Source: Nitrobacter sp051535235 (GTDB lineage Bacteria > Pseudomonadota > Alphaproteobacteria > Rhizobiales > Xanthobacteraceae). From it: a stretch of 64,000 nucleotides of DNA. A program made the position numbers and the translations under genes. Below the pieces are notes generated by a model. It worked only from the letters and a program-made list of their open reading frames with translations, was not told the DNA's origin and did no database searches. The stretch covers positions 186,001 to 250,000 of the forward strand of contig NZ_JBPPLZ010000002.1 of NCBI RefSeq assembly GCF_051535235.1. Reading direction: 5' to 3'. Positions 24,422 through 33,096 of the stretch are shown piece after piece (positions within the stretch are counted from its first letter, which is position 1; every line of letters begins with the position of its first letter).

Positions 24422-25453
24422 TCAGGGGCGGCCGCTGAGGATGTCCTCGATTTGCTGTCTTGTCAGCGGCGTCTTGAAAAACGCCGCGTAGAACGCAGCG
24501 ACCTCGTCGCGGATATCCCAATCCTTGAACAGGTCGGGGTGGATGAGGTGCGCCGCCCACAACACGGTCAGCGGCTCCTCCACAGTGCGGTTGCCCCACA
24601 GGTGCACGCCGGTCGGAATGGCTGCGACACGGCGGTTGCGAATGGCCGAGACGGTGCTGAGGCGCGGGTCGGCGTAGGCTTCGGCAACCTCGGCTGCGCT
24701 GCTGAGGATCATCACTTCCGGGTCCCATGCCAGAAGCTGCTCGCGGGTGAAGGTCAGCGCCTCGGTCGAACGTTCGCCGTCCGTAACGCTGCGGCCGCCG
24801 GCCCTGGCGATCCACCACTCGGCTATGAGGTGTGGCTGGGTCATGCGTTTGAGGTTGGCATAGAGCACGCGTGGTCGTTGCGCCGGGTGCCGTGCCAGCC
24901 GCTCGCCGATGTTGCCAAGCGTGGCATCGAAGTAGTTGCAATAGGCTTGTGCCGCCTCGGCCTTATCGTAGATCCGGCCAAGCAGGCGCATCACCGCCTT
25001 CACGTCTTCCGGCTGCCGCCATGCGAGGAATACCGCGGGGGTGTGGGCGCGGGCCATAAGATCGATGGTCTGTCGGTCCATGGTCAGGACGACGTCGGGC
25101 TTCGTCTCGACAAGGCCTTCGACAAGCGGGGCGCCGCCGCCGCCCTGCAGCACCGGCAGCCGGGCGATATCGGGATCGACCAGGTATTGCAGGCGCCAGC
25201 GCGGACCGGACAGGTTCGGCGGCAGGCCGTTGACGATCGATTTTGCCTCGCCAAGCGCGAACACGAAGCTGTTGAGTACCGGGACCGGACCGATTGTCGC
25301 TACCCGCGTCACGCGATCGGCGATGACGACGCTGCGGCCGGCCATGTCCGTGATCGTGCGGTCGGCCCATGCGGACGCCGTCTCGATGAGGAGCGCTGTC
25401 ACGCACGTGAAAAGTGTAGTCGTTATCCGCGCGGCTATCCTACGTTGAGCCAA
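24422..25453 (-). CDS. ABC transporter periplasmic binding protein (TroA/BtuF/MolA superfamily)
   Basis: A 343-residue exported protein (signal peptide through TASAWA, about residue 30) of the class III helical-backbone binding family. Motifs are RTITDMAGRSVVIADRVTRVATIGP, quoted in part, then ETKPDVVLTMD, then FLAWRQPEDVKAVMRLLGRI, and the second lobe LLAWDPEVMILSS. It would deliver ligand to the permease/ATPase encoded convergently. The gene is divergent from the second TonB receptor and shares its upstream region with a Mo-box-like repeat at 25542-25569. In Haemophilus, MolA of this superfamily binds molybdate, but iron-chelate or cobamide binding cannot be excluded from sequence. Confidence 0.88.
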   Translation of the reverse strand: MAQRRIAARITTTLFTCVTALLIETASAWADRTITDMAGRSVVIADRVTRVATIGPVPVLNSFVFALGEAKSIVNGLPPNLSGPRWRLQYLVDPDIARLPVLQGGGGAPLVEGLVETKPDVVLTMDRQTIDLMARAHTPAVFLAWRQPEDVKAVMRLLGRIYDKAEAAQAYCNYFDATLGNIGERLARHPAQRPRVLYANLKRMTQPHLIAEWWIARAGGRSVTDGERSTEALTFTREQLLAWDPEVMILSSAAEVAEAYADPRLSTVSAIRNRRVAAIPTGVHLWGNRTVEEPLTVLWAAHLIHPDLFKDWDIRDEVAAFYAAFFKTPLTRQQIEDILSGRP

Positions 25454-25762
25454 AACAGGATCTCCATATCACAAACGAAATTTTTGCAGGCTTAAGCCTG
25501 ACTTTGCATGGGCGCTGCTTGACGCCGGGAGTTCCATTCTATACGCGATATTTTTATAAACATAACGATTTGAAGTATTCGCATCGCGGTGCTTCAGACC
25601 TTCCCGCTTTCCGGTCGGGAGCCGCGTGCTTGGCGCGCGGGAACGGTCGCGTCGGATTGAAATCCGCGGACCGTACCGGGGCGGGTGACTGTACCGGGGG
25701 GTACAGCAGCTTTTCACAAATGTTGCGAGCGAAGCGACACATTGCGCGTCGTCGCGCGGAAT
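25454..25762. other. Divergent control region between binding-protein and TonB-receptor genes
   Basis: About 310 bp with an AT-rich core at 25540-25575 inside otherwise GC-rich DNA. The core holds the Mo-box-like repeat. No B12 or TPP riboswitch motif was recognised by eye, and no coding frame is convincing. Confidence 0.5.
25542..25569. promoter_or_regulatory. Putative ModE operator (Mo-box) between divergent uptake genes
   Basis: The left arm holds CGCGATATT from 25544 and the right arm CATAACGAT to 25569; the two CG steps are spaced as in the 28-bp consensus. 14 of 20 defined positions match (left 6, right 8). It lies about 90 bp before the binding-protein start and about 195 bp before the receptor start, so it could act on either or both. 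Confidence 0.5.
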
Positions 25763-28141
25763 ATGGGGGTAATCGTGAAGAGGATATTGTTCGTCGGTGT
25801 CCTGCTCAGCAGCGGGTCGTACGGCACGCTGGCCGTGGCGCAGGATTCACAGAGTTCAAAGAAACTTCCGCCGGTGACCGTGACTGACGACGGCCAACCG
25901 AAAAACGTGCGGCAGAACGGGACACGAAATACACGAGGCCGGACCGCGCGACGCTCGCGCCAGGCTGCGCCGCAAAATCAGCAATTTGCGCCGCAGCAGC
26001 AACAACAGCCCGTCGGGGTGCTGGCACCGCAAAACCAGATTCTCAGCACCGTGCCCAGGCCGGCCGGCGCCAGCAGCGTGACACAGCAGGGCATCGCCAT
26101 TCTCGGCGGCCCGGCGCAGACCAGCTTCTATCAGGCGTTGACCATGGTGCCCTCGGTGCTGGTCGAAAGTCCTGATCCCTATGGTCTCAGCCCGACTCGC
26201 AATATCAACATTCGCGGCAAGGGCGACTTCCACCTCTCGAAAAATATCGAGGGATTGCCGCTGGCGGGCATCGTCGGCGGCACCGACCTTTACGACCTGG
26301 AAAACATCCGCAGGATCGACGTCTATCGCGGCGCGGTGCCATCGGATCAGGGTCTTGGTCTTTCGAATGCGTCCGGCGTCGTCAACCAGCTCATTCTCGG
26401 CCCGCAGGACAAGGCCGGGGTCACGGGGCGTCAAGCCTTTGGCTCCGATAACTTCTACAAGACATTCGTCCGCGTCGACACCGGCCTGTTGAAAGAAACC
26501 GGGACCAGTGCGTTCGTCTCCGTCTCGAATATCAGCGCCGACAAGTGGAAGGGAGCGGGCGATAACGAGCGCCAGAATCTCACCTTCGGCATCAACCAGG
26601 CGATCGGCGAACGGATCACGGTGGACGTCAACGCCGTCTACAACAAGTTCGACGGCAATACCTATCGCGCGCTGAGCTACGCTCAGGCGCAGGATATCGG
26701 CCGCAACTACAGGTTCGACTACAACACGGTGCTGACGGGCGTCCCCGCGACCGACGTGAACTACTACAAATTCAACCGCGTCACCGCAGAGGATTTCGCC
26801 ATCCTGGGCAAGGTGGATTACAATTTTGCGCCCGGCCAGCATCTGTTGATCAAGCCGTATTTCTGGAACAACAACGGTTACAGCTATGGGGCGGCGGGCA
26901 ATCAGGTGCAGATCTGGCGCCAGCAGAACCAGAATGTCGGCAACGTCTTCGAATATACGGGCAAGTTTGCGACCGGGACCGATGTAGTCGCCGGCTATTG
27001 GTGGCAATCGATGCAGCCGCCGCCGCCGCCCACCGACCAGCGCCGTTTTAACGTCAATGCGGGCAACCTGGTTTTCGCCAACTGGCAGAGCCTTGCGAGG
27101 ATCGACGACTTCACGGTCAACAGTCCGTATTTCCAGGTCTCGCAGAAGTTCGGCGACACCTTCGTGACCGCCGGCGTGCGCTACATGATCCTCGGCGGCC
27201 CGAAGATGCAGTATTACAACACGATCGGCATTCCGGACGGCAGCTACGATCAGGCGCTGGCGACCAATCCGGCGCTCTATCCGGACGCAACCGTACAGGC
27301 GCGCGACTACACTGCCTGGTTGCCCAACATCGCCATCCGGCAGGATCTGAACTCCGTCCTGAGCGCCAACCTCTCCTACGGCCGCAGGTTCGGACGCCCG
27401 GACTGGGGCCCGCAGGCAAGCAATTATATCCAGAATCGCGGCGTGTTCTTTGCCAAGGGCTACACGCTGCAGACGCTGGTGGACAAGGTTCGGCCGGAGA
27501 TCGCCGACCAGTTCGACGCATCGCTGCGTTACAGCAACAACGGCCTCACCATCGTGCCGGGCGCATTCTACGCCAAGCACCAGAACAAGCAGGTCAAGAT
27601 CGTCGATCCGTCGATCGGGCCGAACATCGCCTACTATCAAGGCACAGGTTCGAGCACCGAATACGGCGCCGAACTCGAGGCGTCGTATGCACTGAACACT
27701 TACCTCGCAGTATTCGGCACCGGGACATGGGCTTCAGAGACGTTCGATTCCGATACGCCGACACTCGGCGGTGGCGCCACGCTGGCGACCAAGGGCAAGC
27801 AAATCCCCAACGCGCCGCAGGTCATGGTGAAGGGCGGCGTCACCTACCAGTGGGCCGGTCTCTCCGTCTCCCCGATCGTTCGCTACATCGGTCCGCGCTA
27901 CGGCGATGCGGCGAATACGCAACGCGTTCCGGGCTACACCGTGGCGGACTTCACGGCGTCCTACGACTTCGGCGCGCATTTCGGCATTGAATCGGTGAAG
28001 GCGGGCATCTCGGTGCTCAACATCTTCGACCGCCGCTATGTCTCGGAAATCTCGCCGAACGACACCGACCTCAGCGCCGGCGCCAACTACTACGCCGGCG
28101 CGCCGCGGACGGTGGTGGGATCGCTGTCGATGAAATTCTGA
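25763..28141 (+). CDS. TonB-dependent outer-membrane receptor of the FecCD-type uptake locus
   Basis: The ATG at 25763 gives 792 residues beginning with a typical signal peptide (ILFVGVLLSSGSYGTLAVAQ); the frame stays open to 25685, and a GTG at 25775 is also possible. A TonB-box-like PPVTVT follows, then an unusual basic and Gln-rich linker (QNQQFAPQQQQQPVG) before the plug. Plug motifs are YQALTMVPSVLVESPDP, then NINIRGKGDFHLS, then IRRIDVYRGAVPSDQG. The barrel ends GSLSMKF with the terminal Phe usual for outer-membrane proteins. The gene is divergent from the binding-protein gene and near the permease and ATPase, so it is the likely outer-membrane entry for the same ligand. Confidence 0.92.
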   Translation: MGVIVKRILFVGVLLSSGSYGTLAVAQDSQSSKKLPPVTVTDDGQPKNVRQNGTRNTRGRTARRSRQAAPQNQQFAPQQQQQPVGVLAPQNQILSTVPRPAGASSVTQQGIAILGGPAQTSFYQALTMVPSVLVESPDPYGLSPTRNINIRGKGDFHLSKNIEGLPLAGIVGGTDLYDLENIRRIDVYRGAVPSDQGLGLSNASGVVNQLILGPQDKAGVTGRQAFGSDNFYKTFVRVDTGLLKETGTSAFVSVSNISADKWKGAGDNERQNLTFGINQAIGERITVDVNAVYNKFDGNTYRALSYAQAQDIGRNYRFDYNTVLTGVPATDVNYYKFNRVTAEDFAILGKVDYNFAPGQHLLIKPYFWNNNGYSYGAAGNQVQIWRQQNQNVGNVFEYTGKFATGTDVVAGYWWQSMQPPPPPTDQRRFNVNAGNLVFANWQSLARIDDFTVNSPYFQVSQKFGDTFVTAGVRYMILGGPKMQYYNTIGIPDGSYDQALATNPALYPDATVQARDYTAWLPNIAIRQDLNSVLSANLSYGRRFGRPDWGPQASNYIQNRGVFFAKGYTLQTLVDKVRPEIADQFDASLRYSNNGLTIVPGAFYAKHQNKQVKIVDPSIGPNIAYYQGTGSSTEYGAELEASYALNTYLAVFGTGTWASETFDSDTPTLGGGATLATKGKQIPNAPQVMVKGGVTYQWAGLSVSPIVRYIGPRYGDAANTQRVPGYTVADFTASYDFGAHFGIESVKAGISVLNIFDRRYVSEISPNDTDLSAGANYYAGAPRTVVGSLSMKF

Positions 28142-28144
28142 TAA

Positions 28145-28183
28145 AAACGGCGCGCCCTGCAGGCCGTGCGGGGCGCGCCGTTT
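28145..28183. terminator. Bidirectional intrinsic terminator between convergent receptor and LLM genes
   Basis: A perfect 13-bp stem pairs AAACGGCGCGCCC (28145-28157) with GGGCGCGCCGTTT (28171-28183) across a 13-base loop. It has A residues before and T residues after, so it works on both strands. It sits four bases after the receptor stop and 16 bases from the LLM gene stop. Confidence 0.85.
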
Positions 28184-28199
28184 CCACTCCGATACCGGA

Positions 28200-29282
28200 T
28201 CAGGCGGTCGCCAGCGCCTTTTCAAGACGCGGGCGCAGCACCGTCCCCATCAGGTTCAGCGAACGCTCAAGCAGCGGCAACGGCAGGAAACCGAAGAACG
28301 CGGAGAGCGCATTGAGATAGGTCACGCCGAGTTCGTCGTGCAGCGCCATGAATTTCTCGGCGCAGGTTTCCGGCGAGCCGGCGATCACCATGTCGCGATA
28401 GAAATTCTCGGGTTCGAGACGCGCTTCATCGATCACGCCCTCGCGCCTGAACAGTCCGAAGCCCTTCAGCCGTGTGGTCAACTTCTCGACGGTCGGCCAC
28501 AATTCGTTGCGCGCAGAAGCATCGGTTTCGCTGACGTAGACGAATCGCCCGAACGGAACGCCGGCCGGATCGCCGCCGGCATCGACATAAGCGCGCATCA
28601 GCCGACGCTGGTTCGGCATGCTGATGATGCCGTGGCAGATGATCTTGTGGCCGTTCTGCGTCGCCCACGCGGCGGTCTCATCGGTGTTGGTGCCGACATA
28701 GATCGGCGGGTGCGGCGTCTGGATCGGCTTCGGCTCGATCGAGTGACTGGCTTCGCCGAATGGAAGCGTGCCGACCGCCCAGGCGCGGGGCAGGAATGTC
28801 AGCATATCCTTGAAATGGGCGGCGGTGCCTTCCGGCTTCACGCCGTAGGCGTTGAGATACCGGGGGTTGTTGCCGCGGGAAATGCCGAGGTCGACGCGTC
28901 CGTCCGAGATCACATCGAGCGTCGCGATCTCCTCGGCAAGACGGACCGGATTGTGAAGCGCTGCCAGCAGCACGGAAAAGCCGACACGCAACCGCCTGGT
29001 GCGCGCCAGCATCGCGGACGCCAGGATCAGCGGGGAGTGGCACCGCCGCCCCTCGACCTCCACGATGCTGCCCTGAAAGTGTTCCTCGTTGAGCCAGACG
29101 CCGGTGAAGCCCAGCGCCTCGACCTTCTCGGCCAGATCGAGGATCTGGGAGGTCGAAATCGATTCAAGGCCGCCTCCGCAGCCGGATAGGCCGAGCTTGA
29201 AGGATCGTACGGCGTTGCCCGTGTGGGGTACCGGACGAGCGATTTCCGGACCCACGGTTGACGCGTATACGCTGTCAGTCAT
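28200..29282 (-). CDS. LLM-class flavin-dependent oxidoreductase (luciferase-like)
   Basis: A 360-residue TIM-barrel protein of the bacterial luciferase-like monooxygenase family. Visible parts are LGFTGVWLNEEHF, then LRVGFSVLLAALHNPVRLAEEIATLD (quoted in part), then GRVDLGISRGNN, and IYVGTNTDETA. These enzymes use FMNH2 or F420-type cofactors to oxidise sulfonates, alkanes, amines or chelators such as EDTA/NTA. No flavin reductase is adjacent. The promoter region carries a perfect 18-bp palindrome, which suggests a dedicated repressor not encoded next to it. A role in processing imported chelates is conceivable given the neighbouring uptake genes, but that is speculation. Confidence 0.85.
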   Translation of the reverse strand: MTDSVYASTVGPEIARPVPHTGNAVRSFKLGLSGCGGGLESISTSQILDLAEKVEALGFTGVWLNEEHFQGSIVEVEGRRCHSPLILASAMLARTRRLRVGFSVLLAALHNPVRLAEEIATLDVISDGRVDLGISRGNNPRYLNAYGVKPEGTAAHFKDMLTFLPRAWAVGTLPFGEASHSIEPKPIQTPHPPIYVGTNTDETAAWATQNGHKIICHGIISMPNQRRLMRAYVDAGGDPAGVPFGRFVYVSETDASARNELWPTVEKLTTRLKGFGLFRREGVIDEARLEPENFYRDMVIAGSPETCAEKFMALHDELGVTYLNALSAFFGFLPLPLLERSLNLMGTVLRPRLEKALATA

Positions 29283-29336
29283 CAGGATTGTCTCGCATGC
29301 GAAATGTTACGCGGCAAATGAGCGCCGTCATATCCA

Positions 29337-29354
29337 ATATATACGCGTATATAT
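29337..29354. promoter_or_regulatory. Perfect 18-bp palindrome upstream of the LLM gene
   Basis: ATATATACG followed by its reverse complement CGTATATAT, with no spacer. It lies 55-72 bp before the LLM start codon and is strikingly AT-rich in its surroundings. It looks like an operator for a dimeric repressor of GntR/TetR/MarR type. It does not fit the Mo-box spacing. Confidence 0.6.
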
Positions 29355-29433
29355 AACAGAAGTCACGGCGCGACAACGCGATGAGGTGCGCAATAATGCC
29401 GCTTCGCGGCGCAAGGCTGGGAGCAGGCAGGCG

Positions 29434-30171
29434 TTAATAGTCTACCCGCACCAGATATAGTCCGTCGGGCGGGGCGACGGGACCGCAGGCCTCGCGGCGG
29501 CGCGCGGCCAGCGCGCTGGACAGGTCGTCAGCGCTCCAGCGGCCATGCCCGACCCACACCAATGATCCCACCATCGAGCGCACCTGGCTGTGCAGGAACG
29601 AGCGCGCCGAGGTGATGATGGTGACGTTGTCGCCGTTCCTGACGACGTCGAGTTGATCGAGTGTTTTCTCCGGCGATTTCGCCTGGCATTCGGTGTCGCG
29701 AAACGTCGTGAAGTCATGCTTGCCGATCAGCCGCTGCGCTGCCGCGTGCATCGCCTCCGCGTCGAGCGGCCGGGCCACGCGCCAGACGCGGCCGACATCG
29801 ATGGCGAGGTTCGCGCGGCGGTTGGCGATGCGATAGACGTAATGTCGCCTGAGCGCCGAGAAGCGCGCCTCGAAGCTGTCGGGTACGATCTCGGCTTCGA
29901 GCACCCCGATCGGATGCGGTCGCAGGTGCGCGTTGAGCCCGTCGCGCAGCCGGTTCGGCGCGAAGTGCTTGGCGATATCGCAATGCGCAACCTGCGCCAG
30001 CGCATGGACGCCTGCATCGGTGCGGCCCGCGCCATGCACGCGCACGGCGTCGCCGCAGATCGCCTTTACCGCCGCCTCCAGCGCGCCCTGCACCGAGGGA
30101 CCGTTGTCCTGATACTGCCAGCCGCAGAACGGGCCGCCGTCATATTCGATGGTGAGCTTGTAGCGGGGCAT
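29434..30171 (-). CDS. truA: tRNA pseudouridine(38-40) synthase
   Basis: A 245-residue enzyme converting uridines 38-40 in the tRNA anticodon arm to pseudouridine. The catalytic Asp is in the signature HGAGRTDAGVHALAQ (near residue 52); KLTIEYDGGPFCGWQYQ opens the fold and FLHSQVRSMVGSLVWVG is the typical second-half motif. It is the last gene of def-fmt-truA, six bases after the fmt stop. The length and start (ATG at 30169-30171) are standard. Confidence 0.97.
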   Translation of the reverse strand: MPRYKLTIEYDGGPFCGWQYQDNGPSVQGALEAAVKAICGDAVRVHGAGRTDAGVHALAQVAHCDIAKHFAPNRLRDGLNAHLRPHPIGVLEAEIVPDSFEARFSALRRHYVYRIANRRANLAIDVGRVWRVARPLDAEAMHAAAQRLIGKHDFTTFRDTECQAKSPEKTLDQLDVVRNGDNVTIITSARSFLHSQVRSMVGSLVWVGHGRWSADDLSSALAARRREACGPVAPPDGLYLVRVDY

Positions 30172-30177
30172 GACTGC

Positions 30178-31110
30178 CTATGTGAACCGCATGGGCGGCT
30201 GAAGCGGCGTGCCGTTCAGAAAGGCATCGGCCTTCATCGGCGGCTTTCCCGCGCGCTGCAATTCAAGAACGCGGATCGCGCCAACCTTGCATGCGATGGT
30301 CAGCCGATCGTCAAGCAACTCGCCGGATTCGCCCGCACCCTTTGCCAGTTCGCAGCGCAGGATCTTCACGCGCACCTGTTCGCCGTCGAGCGGCATCTCG
30401 CACCATCCACCCGGAAACGGCGACAGGCCGTGGATATGCCGCAACACATCGCGCGCAGGCCTGTTCCAGTCGATCCGCGCTTCGGCCTTGTCGATCTTCG
30501 CTGCGTAGGTGACACCTTCATCGCCCTGTTTTTTCAGTTGCAATTCGCCTTGCTCCAGCGAGGCCATCGCACGCACCATCAGGTCAGCCCCAAGCGGCGC
30601 CAGCGCGTCATGCAGATCGGACGCCGTCATCGCATCGGTTACCGCGATCCGCTCGACCGTGGCGACGTCGCCGGTGTCGAGGCCGGCGTCCATCTTCATG
30701 ACCATGACGCCGCTTTCGACGTCGCCGGCCATGATGGCGCGGTTCAGCGGCGCGGCGCCGCGCCAGCGCGGCAGCAGCGAGGCATGCAGATTGTAGCAGC
30801 CGTATTTGGGCGCATCGAGGATCGCCTGTGGCAGGATCATGCCATAGGCGACGACCACGGCGGCGTCCGCTCCGTGAGAGCGAAATTCGGCCAGCGCATC
30901 CGGCGTTTTCAGCGTCTTCGGCGTCAGCACGGGAATGCCGAGGCGATGCGCTTCTCGCTCAACCGGGCTCGGCTGCAGCTTCATGCCGCGGCCGGCCGGC
31001 CTCGCCTCGCGGGTGTAGACGGCGGCGATTTGGTGGCCATGCGCAGCCAGCCGCAGCAGCGTCGGCACCGCGAAATCGGGCGTGCCCATGAAGATCAGGC
31101 GAAGCGGCAT
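30178..31110 (-). CDS. fmt: Methionyl-tRNA formyltransferase
   Basis: A 310-residue enzyme that formylates initiator Met-tRNA using 10-formyltetrahydrofolate. MPLRLIFMGTPDFAVPTL starts the N-terminal Rossmann-like domain. The active-site segment is CYNLHASLLPRWRGAAPLNR (Asn, His), and VMVMKMDAGLDTGDV contains the conserved Asp. A C-terminal OB-like domain binds tRNA. It sits between def and truA in a compact operon (31 bp from def, 6 bp to truA). Confidence 0.97.
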   Translation of the reverse strand: MPLRLIFMGTPDFAVPTLLRLAAHGHQIAAVYTREARPAGRGMKLQPSPVEREAHRLGIPVLTPKTLKTPDALAEFRSHGADAAVVVAYGMILPQAILDAPKYGCYNLHASLLPRWRGAAPLNRAIMAGDVESGVMVMKMDAGLDTGDVATVERIAVTDAMTASDLHDALAPLGADLMVRAMASLEQGELQLKKQGDEGVTYAAKIDKAEARIDWNRPARDVLRHIHGLSPFPGGWCEMPLDGEQVRVKILRCELAKGAGESGELLDDRLTIACKVGAIRVLELQRAGKPPMKADAFLNGTPLQPPMRFT

Positions 31111-31141
31111 TTTCTAAATTCGTACGCGGCGATAACCCGCT

Positions 31142-31669
31142 CTATTTTCCGGCGAGCTTCGCAGCCTTGGTGAACTTCTTCAACACGCGGTCGCGTTTGA
31201 GCTTCGAGAGATAATCGACAAACAGCACGCCGTTGAGATGATCGATCTCGTGCTGGATGCAGGTGGCGAAAATACCCTCGGCATCTTCCTCGTGCACCTT
31301 GCCGTCGAGGTCGGTGAAGCGGATCCGCACCCGCGCCGGCCGTTCGACCTCCTCGTAATATTCGGGGATCGACAGGCAGCCTTCTTCGTAGACCGAGAGT
31401 TCCTCGGACGCCGACAGGATTTCCGGGTTGATGAAGACCCGCGGCCGCGGCGTGAGTTCGCCCTCCTCGTCGCGCCTGGCAAGGTCCATGGTGATGATGC
31501 GGACGGGCTGCGCTATCTGGATGCCGGCGAGGCCGATGCCCGGCGCGTCGTACATGGTCTCGAACATGTCGTCGGCGAGCTTGCGGATTTCCGGCGTCAC
31601 CTTTTCGATCGGGCTGGACACGAGCCGCAACTGCTTGTCCGGCAGAATGATTATTTCGCGAATGGCCAT
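31142..31669 (-). CDS. def: Peptide deformylase
   Basis: 175 residues from the ATG at 31667-31669 (MAIREIIILPDK); the frame stays open 12 codons further, but those residues are not part of the family. It removes the N-formyl group from nascent proteins. The three metal-site motifs are present: GIGLAGIQIAQ (motif I, with Gly where many have Ala), EGCLSIPE with the metal-binding Cys, and QHEIDHLNG with two His and the catalytic Glu. It is the first gene of the formyl-methionine operon with fmt. Confidence 0.96.
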   Translation of the reverse strand: MAIREIIILPDKQLRLVSSPIEKVTPEIRKLADDMFETMYDAPGIGLAGIQIAQPVRIITMDLARRDEEGELTPRPRVFINPEILSASEELSVYEEGCLSIPEYYEEVERPARVRIRFTDLDGKVHEEDAEGIFATCIQHEIDHLNGVLFVDYLSKLKRDRVLKKFTKAAKLAGK

Positions 31670-31818
31670 GCCGGGCGATGTAATCCGCCGGTCTGCCGGG
31701 GTCAATCCGTGCCGGTCGCGGCCGTCAACGGTTCATTAGCGATAAAAGCCGGCTTTCGTTAACCCATGACGTTCTCTCTTCGTTCGCTCCACGCGCCGAA
31801 TCGGGTACAAGGGTCCGC

Positions 31819-33057
31819 ATGAACGACATCCTTTTCATTCTGGGCGACGTGCCGGTGCGAACCGGAGCGGTGCTGATCGGTTTCGGCGCGCTGGCGCTTT
31901 TGCTGCTGCTGGTGATCGCGATTGTGATCGCAAGGTCGGGCCGCCGGGGAGCCGATACGGCGATGGCGCAAGCGAGCCGCGCCGACGAGCTGGAGGAACG
32001 TCTCATCGACATGATGCGCACGCAGGCCGAGATGACCGGTCGGGTCGACGCCATGGGCAAGGCGCTCGCCGGGCGGCAGGCGGAAATGGCGCGGGCGGTC
32101 AGTGATCGTCTCGACTCGGTCACTCACCGGGTCGGGCAGTCGATGGAGCAGACCACGCGCAGCACCATGGAAAGCCTGCGGGTGCTGCACGAACGGCTCG
32201 GAATCATCGACAACGCGCACCAGAACCTGACCGAACTGACGACGCAGGTGACCACGCTGCGCGATGTGCTCGCCAACAAGCAGTCGCGCGGCGCATTCGG
32301 TCAGGCGCGGATGGAAGCGATCGTGCAGGACGGCATGCCGAAGGACTCATTTGCCTTCCAGTACACGCTGTCGAACGGCAAGCGGCCGGACTGTGTGATC
32401 TTCCTCCCCGACCAGCGGCCGCTCTGCATCGACGCGAAATTCCCGCTGGAGGCGATGACGGCGCTGCACGACGCCCGCAGCGACGACGAAAGGAAATTCG
32501 CGAGCCAGCGGCTGCGTGCCGACGTCATGAAACACGTCGCCGACATCGCCGGCAAATATCTGATCCCGGGCGAGACCCAGGACAACGCGCTGATGTTCGT
32601 GCCGTCGGAGTCGGTCTATGCCGAGATCTACGACGCCTTCGACGACGTGATCCAGAAAGCCTATCGAGCCCGGGTCGTGCTGGTGTCGCCATCGCTCCTG
32701 ATGCTGGCGATCCAGGTGATGCAGCAGCTCCTCAAGGACGCGCGGATGCGCGATGCCGCGGACAAGGTCCGGATCGAGGTCATGAACATGATGGGCGACG
32801 TCGAGCGGTTGCGCGACCGCGTCAGCAAGCTCGGCAGCCATTTCGATCAGGTCAGCGAGGACGTCAGGCAGGTGCTGATCTCGGTCGGCAAGATCGACAA
32901 GCGCGCGACCAAGATCGAGGAGCTCGATTTCAGCAAGGACGAGGCGGCGGTGGAGACTCATCGGGCCATCAAGTCCGGCGAACCGGAGATGTTTTTCGCC
33001 GCAACTCGCCCCGAAAATCCAGGCGGGGGAGTGAGCTTTTCGCGGATTTTCCCATAA
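31819..33057 (+). CDS. rmuC: RmuC-type DNA recombination protein
   Basis: A 412-residue protein with an N-terminal membrane anchor (VLIGFGALALLLLLVIAIVIA, quoted as residues ~16-36) and a long coiled coil (about 45-155). The RmuC nuclease-like domain follows: LSNGKRPDCVIFLPDQRPLC, then IDAKFPLEAM, then MFVPSESVYAEIYDAF and RVVLVSPSLLMLAIQVM. RmuC limits inversions between short repeats; the fold is related to restriction endonucleases. It is divergent from def, on its own promoter. Confidence 0.93.
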   Translation: MNDILFILGDVPVRTGAVLIGFGALALLLLLVIAIVIARSGRRGADTAMAQASRADELEERLIDMMRTQAEMTGRVDAMGKALAGRQAEMARAVSDRLDSVTHRVGQSMEQTTRSTMESLRVLHERLGIIDNAHQNLTELTTQVTTLRDVLANKQSRGAFGQARMEAIVQDGMPKDSFAFQYTLSNGKRPDCVIFLPDQRPLCIDAKFPLEAMTALHDARSDDERKFASQRLRADVMKHVADIAGKYLIPGETQDNALMFVPSESVYAEIYDAFDDVIQKAYRARVVLVSPSLLMLAIQVMQQLLKDARMRDAADKVRIEVMNMMGDVERLRDRVSKLGSHFDQVSEDVRQVLISVGKIDKRATKIEELDFSKDEAAVETHRAIKSGEPEMFFAATRPENPGGGVSFSRIFP

Positions 33058-33096
33058 GGGAGAGAAGGGAGAAACAGAATCTGCTAACACCGCCGC

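Noticed and set aside
25856..27640. Antisense open frame inside the second TonB receptor (594 codons)
   Set aside because: No family features, and the receptor on the plus strand is intact from signal peptide to terminal Phe.
29337..29354. Considered as a fifth Mo-box
   Set aside because: The CG steps are at the centre of the palindrome, not at the outer ends 22 bp apart, so the geometry is wrong for ModE.
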